This document shows, piece by piece, positions 7,490 to 9,755 of a DNA stretch of 9,755 bases. The notes under the pieces were generated by a model, which saw only the letters and a program-made list of their open reading frames with translations, was not told where the DNA came from and searched no databases. The stretch's first letter is position 1. Each line of letters opens with the position of its first letter. This DNA comes from an uncultured Bacteroidales bacterium (GTDB taxonomy: Bacteria > Bacteroidota > Bacteroidia > Bacteroidales > Paludibacteraceae): the NCBI GenBank assembly GCA_946619625.1, contig CAMOMF010000075.1:1-9755 (forward strand), given 5' to 3'. The position numbers and the translations under genes were made by a program.

Positions 7490-8920
7490 TTAATCGTTGT
7501 AATAATAACTAATCTTCTCGCGATATTCGGCGGCAAGCAGTTTGCTCATTTGTGCATAACCGAGGTGGCGTCGTGGGTCCTGAATGGTAATATCAGGCAG
7601 CGTGATTATCTGAACGTTCCGTACGCACCCAATGTGCATGGTGGTTTTGTTCCATATGTCGTAGAAGCCGCGAATTACCACGGGGCGGATAGGCAGCGAC
7701 AACTGTTCGGCAAAGTAGAAAGCGCCACGATGAAACGTTTGTATATCGCCGGTCTTGCTGCGTGTTCCTTCCGGAAAAACCACTACGGAATAGCCTAAAT
7801 CGGTTACCCTGCGTATTTCCGCCAACAACTCTTCCTTACCCAAACTGGCAGGGATGATGTGATAGCCTTTGGCAAGTCTGCCAAACAGCGGGTTGCTTAG
7901 TACCCAATCTTTACCAATGAAGGTCAGTTTGTCGCTTAGGGACATCAGCATCAGGATATCCAAAAACGAGTTGTGATTGGCGATGATGATGGCAGGCTGG
8001 GGACTGATATTCGGACCTTGCAGTTTAGGATGCAGTCCGTGAATACCGTTAATGAGGGGCAAAACAGCCTGTTTGACAAATTGGTGCAGGCGGCAGTTCA
8101 TCTCCTCGGAATCTCCAAATCGTCGCTGCAAACGCCGCATAGATGGCGTAATGTACAGCAGCAGATACAGGGCAAAAAACGGGTAGTAGTACAGGCTGCG
8201 CCACCAGCGTCTGGGTAGTCCGTAAATAATTGCGAAAGCACATAAAACCGTATTCAGTAGTGATATTCGCACAAAATCCCGCACTGGACGAAAATGGCTA
8301 ACACGTTCATTCTTAGGAGGGTAGTACACACGTACCGGAACAGGCACTACGGGCACGTTTGCCCAGGCGGAAAAGACCAATAATGATAGTTCTGCTTCGT
8401 ATCGGGAGGTCATCAGGCGCTCACCATGCATTCGTTCCAACGGGTAAATGCGGAAGCCGGATTGGGTGTCAGGAAGGTTGAGTCCGGTTTGTATGCGGAA
8501 CCAGAAATTGCTGAAGCGATTGGCAAACGTGTTGCGTGCCGGCATGTTCTTTTGCACCAGAACACGGCTGCCCACCACGATAGCTTCGGGATGAATGGTG
8601 TGTGCTCTGTACAGAAGCGGGATATCCTCGGGATAGTGCTGTCCGTCAGCATCGATGGTCAGGACATGTGTAAATCCCATTTGTCGCGCCTTCAAAAAAC
8701 CTCGTTTCAACGCCACCCCCTTGCCTGCATTCTGCGCATAGTCCACAACCATCAACTCAACAGACAAACCGGCAAGTACCTCGCGAGTATTGTCCGTGGA
8801 GCCGTCCACGACAACGATGATGTGCTTCATCTGTGCTGCCACACTTTCCACGACAGAACCAATCGTTCCGCCATTGTTGTAGGTGGGGATAAGGGCGCAT
8901 ATGTGGTCTGCAAGAATCAT
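7490..8920 (-). CDS. Bifunctional GT2 glycosyltransferase / PlsC-type acyltransferase
   Basis: A 476-residue fusion. Residues 1 to about 225 are a dolichol-phosphate-mannose-synthase-like GT2: ALIPTYNN at 9-16, VVDGSTD at 37-43 (one Asp where many relatives have two), NAGKG at 64-68, the TIDADGQH metal site with D90 and D92, and QSGFRIYP. A hydrophobic region around 220-265, including YYYPFFALYLLLYITPS, probably anchors the protein in the inner membrane. The C-terminal part (about 280-476) is a lysophospholipid acyltransferase (PlsC) domain with the catalytic HX4D motif NHNSFLD (H316, D321) and the acceptor-binding FPEGTRS (E384). Both active sites look complete, so it could glycosylate and acylate a lipid intermediate. 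The fusion recurs in Bacteroidetes aryl-polyene/flexirubin-type clusters beside LolA-like and MMPL genes, as here. The start overlaps the LolA-like stop by 4 bp (ATGA), pointing to coupled translation. Confidence 0.92.
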   Translation of the reverse strand: MILADHICALIPTYNNGGTIGSVVESVAAQMKHIIVVVDGSTDNTREVLAGLSVELMVVDYAQNAGKGVALKRGFLKARQMGFTHVLTIDADGQHYPEDIPLLYRAHTIHPEAIVVGSRVLVQKNMPARNTFANRFSNFWFRIQTGLNLPDTQSGFRIYPLERMHGERLMTSRYEAELSLLVFSAWANVPVVPVPVRVYYPPKNERVSHFRPVRDFVRISLLNTVLCAFAIIYGLPRRWWRSLYYYPFFALYLLLYITPSMRRLQRRFGDSEEMNCRLHQFVKQAVLPLINGIHGLHPKLQGPNISPQPAIIIANHNSFLDILMLMSLSDKLTFIGKDWVLSNPLFGRLAKGYHIIPASLGKEELLAEIRRVTDLGYSVVVFPEGTRSKTGDIQTFHRGAFYFAEQLSLPIRPVVIRGFYDIWNKTTMHIGCVRNVQIITLPDITIQDPRRHLGYAQMSKLLAAEYREKISYYYND

Positions 8921-9420
8921 CTTTTGTGCATTTCCGTAAAAAATATCGTTGTCAGGTCGCCGGAAGGCTCATGCATCAGCACTTGTTTTGCCACTCCGTC
9001 AGGGGCTAAGAAAATTTCCACGCGGTCAAAGATTTTTTGCAGCCGTTTCTTCTTTGGTGTCAGCACCAGTTTGTCTGCCGTCATCTCCATACTGAAATCT
9101 TCGTTTTCCGTTGTATAGGTACCATTGATAGTGGCACTGATCAAGCGTAGGATTGGGGCAGGCAAAGTGGCTTCGATGCCGCTGTCGTATTGCCAAACCA
9201 CCTTGTCAGGAGCGTCATATGCAAAGTAGCCGGTCAGCACTTGCGGTTCTGACAACATGCTGCTTTCGCGTACTTGGCGGAAACGTCCATCCAAATGCTC
9301 AAAAGCTTGTGTATCAGAAGCGGATGGCTGTACGCCTGACTGCATGGACTGACTCAAAATCAGTTGGTTGCTGCTCAAGCAGATTTGCAAAATAGTCCAT
9401 ATGAGTATTTTTCCCTTCAT
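8917..9420 (-). CDS. LolA-like outer-membrane lipoprotein/lipid carrier protein
   Basis: A 167-residue periplasmic protein of the LolA fold, an open beta-barrel that shields acyl chains while carrying lipoproteins or lipids across the periplasm. The start at 9420 is chosen because MKGKILIWTILQICLSS gives a basic then hydrophobic signal sequence and because a well-matched promoter (-7 box at 9450-9457) lies just upstream. A longer frame from 9492 would place that promoter inside the coding region. Family features are the run around SMLSEPQVLTGYFAYDAPD and KVVWQYDSG (the 'G-F-Y ... W' beta strands) and the late KLVLTPKK and FLAPDGVAKQVLM strands. The sequence is divergent from housekeeping LolA, as in the LolA-like proteins of aryl-polyene clusters, so no gene symbol is given. 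Cleavage probably follows LILSQS, but the site is weak; a Cys at 14 sits too early to be a convincing lipobox. First gene of the minus-strand operon; its stop overlaps the next start. Confidence 0.85.
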   Translation of the reverse strand: MKGKILIWTILQICLSSNQLILSQSMQSGVQPSASDTQAFEHLDGRFRQVRESSMLSEPQVLTGYFAYDAPDKVVWQYDSGIEATLPAPILRLISATINGTYTTENEDFSMEMTADKLVLTPKKKRLQKIFDRVEIFLAPDGVAKQVLMHEPSGDLTTIFFTEMHKR

Positions 9421-9421
9421 T

Positions 9422-9478
9422 GCATATATGTCCGATATGTTTTGAAGTGCAAAGTTACTGCTTTTTTTTGACATATGC
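9422..9478. repeat. Inverted repeat flanking the proximal promoter
   Basis: On the plus strand GCATATATGTC at 9422-9432 and GACATATGC at 9470-9478 are inverted copies that differ only by an extra AT. One arm lies in the predicted 5' leader and the other next to the -33 element, so they bracket the -7 box and start site of the LolA-like gene. The placement suits an operator pair, but the elements are short and A/T-rich and could arise by chance. Confidence 0.3.
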
Positions 9479-9481
9479 AAG
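9450..9481 (-). promoter_or_regulatory. Proximal Bacteroidetes-type promoter of the lipid operon
   Basis: On the minus strand TAACTTTG (9457 down to 9450) matches the Bacteroidetes -7 consensus TAnnTTTG exactly. A CTTG at 9481-9478, one base off the -33 TTTG, lies 20 bp upstream, the usual spacing. Transcription would start near 9444, giving a leader of roughly 25 nt before the LolA-like ATG at 9420. The A/T tract (T8 on the minus strand) further upstream could help as an UP-like element. Confidence 0.7.
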
Positions 9482-9501
9482 AGATTGTGCAAAAAAAATT
9501 T

Positions 9502-9621
9502 TCAACAAGTCAAAGAACACGTGCCTTTGGGGCGATATATATCGTTTTTGTTGCAGGAGTCAGGTGTTTCAGGTGTTTCAGGTGTTCTGCGCCCTGCGGG
9601 CTGGTTCAGAAGTGTAGCCAT
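9502..9621 (-). CDS. Possible 39-aa small protein with Thr-Pro-Glu repeats
   Basis: A short frame of 39 codons plus TGA, starting at the ATG at 9621-9619 and ending before the proximal promoter. It is downstream of the distal promoter and of a GGAG placed about 10 bases before the ATG, an unusually good ribosome-binding site for this kind of genome. The peptide begins MATLLNQPAGRR, continues with TPETPETPD, and ends with three cysteines (DSC, then GTCSLTC). It has no signal peptide and no membrane helix. I do not recognise a family. It could be a real small protein, a leader peptide controlling the operon, or a chance frame through tandem repeats; the 9-bp repeat is a multiple of three and so preserves the frame. 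The frame is open further upstream to 9747, but that part precedes the predicted transcription start. Confidence 0.3.
   Translation of the reverse strand: MATLLNQPAGRRTPETPETPDSCNKNDIYRPKGTCSLTC
9561..9587. repeat. Tandem 9-bp repeat, three copies
   Basis: CAGGTGTTT occurs at 9561-9569 and 9570-9578, and again with a single change (CAGGTGTTC) at 9579-9587; a degenerate CAGGAGT precedes it at 9554-9560. Read on the minus strand inside the possible small ORF it encodes the repeated TPE unit. Copy-number change would keep the frame. Confidence 0.85.
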
Positions 9622-9627
9622 TACTTT

Positions 9628-9660
9628 CTTCTCCGTATGGTCTCCGAAAGGTCTCCGAAC
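9628..9660. repeat. Tandem 11-bp repeat in the small-ORF leader
   Basis: GGTCTCCGAAA at 9639-9649 and GGTCTCCGAAC at 9650-9660 are adjacent near-identical copies, and CTTCTCCGTAT at 9628-9638 is a degenerate third. On the minus strand they give CGGAGA motifs ahead of the ATG at 9621, the last of which supplies the GGAG ribosome-binding site, so the unit repeats a Shine-Dalgarno-like word. Confidence 0.75.
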
Positions 9661-9676
9661 CGTGAGCAAAATAAAT

Positions 9677-9698
9677 GCTTCCGCTCCTTGCCGAAAGC
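9677..9698 (-). promoter_or_regulatory. Stem-loop at the 5' end of the distal transcript
   Basis: Read on the minus strand, GCTTTCG (9698-9692) pairs with CGGAAGC (9683-9677): 7 bp including one G-U, with an 8-nt loop GCAAGGAG, followed by the U-rich ATTTATTTT. The predicted start of the distal promoter lies right before it, so the RNA would begin with this hairpin. It could stabilise the 5' end, act as an early attenuator-like terminator, or present the GGAG in the loop to a binding partner. Confidence 0.45.
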
Positions 9699-9703
9699 GA
9701 GTG

Positions 9704-9736
9704 CAAAGGTACGATGAACATTTAGGGTTTTGCAAA
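9704..9736 (-). promoter_or_regulatory. Distal Bacteroidetes-type promoter
   Basis: On the minus strand TACCTTTG (9711 down to 9704) is an exact TAnnTTTG -7 element, and TTTG (9736-9733) is an exact -33 element 21 bp upstream. This is the best-matched promoter in the window. It drives leftward transcription, predicted to start near 9699, through the hairpin, repeats and possible small ORF toward the LolA-like gene. Whether its transcript stops before, or joins, the lipid operon cannot be told; the CAAAG/CTTTG inverted repeat near 9512-9530 followed by T8 is only a weak terminator candidate. Confidence 0.7.
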
Positions 9737-9755
9737 TTTTTGGGCAAGAAAATGC

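Noticed and set aside
8426..9118. 230-codon plus-strand frame opposite the GT2-acyltransferase and LolA-like genes
   Set aside because: It lies antisense to two genes with clear family motifs and a translational overlap, shows no recognisable domain, and has no promoter or operon partner.
9421..9492. Longer LolA-like frame beginning at 9492
   Set aside because: The first 24 codons would cover the proximal promoter, and the signal peptide begins at the ATG at 9420.
9561..9660. CRISPR-like array from the short repeats
   Set aside because: The units are 9 and 11 bp, directly adjacent with no spacers, and there are no cas genes.
1..9755. tRNA, rRNA, insertion sequence or phage genes
   Set aside because: No transposase or integrase motifs, terminal inverted repeats or tRNA-like cloverleaf were seen on either strand.

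Overview
The window reads as a chromosomal segment from a Bacteroidales bacterium (Bacteroides-like). Three things point there: two promoters of the Bacteroidetes type (TTTG / TAnnTTTG with 20-21 bp spacing), genes that mostly lack a Shine-Dalgarno and start behind A/T-rich leaders, and the protein families present (a DPM-type GT2 fused to a PlsC acyltransferase, a COG4258-type MMPL exporter, and an EEP nuclease with a Bacteroidetes-style C-terminal tail). No close species match can be made by eye.

Positions 1-2817 (+ strand) are the 3' end of a surface-polysaccharide locus. It holds the C-terminus of a Wzy-like repeat-unit polymerase, two related family-2 glycosyltransferases with the ADQDDxW motif, and a family-4 glycosyltransferase. 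They are packed with a 5 bp gap, a 4 bp overlap and a 1 bp overlap, so they almost certainly share one transcript. The first GT2 lacks about 21 residues that its neighbour has.

Positions 2875-9420 (- strand, read from right to left) form a second, convergent operon: LolA-like periplasmic protein, GT2-acyltransferase fusion, PaaK/CapK-like adenylate-forming ligase, 12-TM MMPL/RND exporter, and a secreted endonuclease/exonuclease/phosphatase-family protein. The gaps are -4, 12, 23 and 23 bp. LolA-like protein, GT2/acyltransferase, adenylating ligase and MMPL exporter are the lipid-assembly and transport part of aryl-polyene, flexirubin or dialkylresorcinol clusters. No ketosynthase, acyl carrier protein, dehydratase or ketoreductase is present, so this is either a reduced cluster or one that takes its acyl/aryl substrate from elsewhere. 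A working model (inference) is that the ligase activates an aryl or fatty acid, the fusion enzyme glycosylates and acylates a lipid at the inner membrane, the exporter moves it across, and the LolA-like protein carries it through the periplasm.

Positions 9421-9755 contain no large gene but are structured. There are two minus-strand promoters (about 9450-9481 and 9704-9736), a strong hairpin at the predicted 5' end of the distal transcript, two short tandem-repeat blocks, a possible 39-aa ORF with Thr-Pro-Glu repeats, and inverted repeats flanking the proximal promoter. This looks like an elaborate control region for the lipid operon and is the least explained part of the window.
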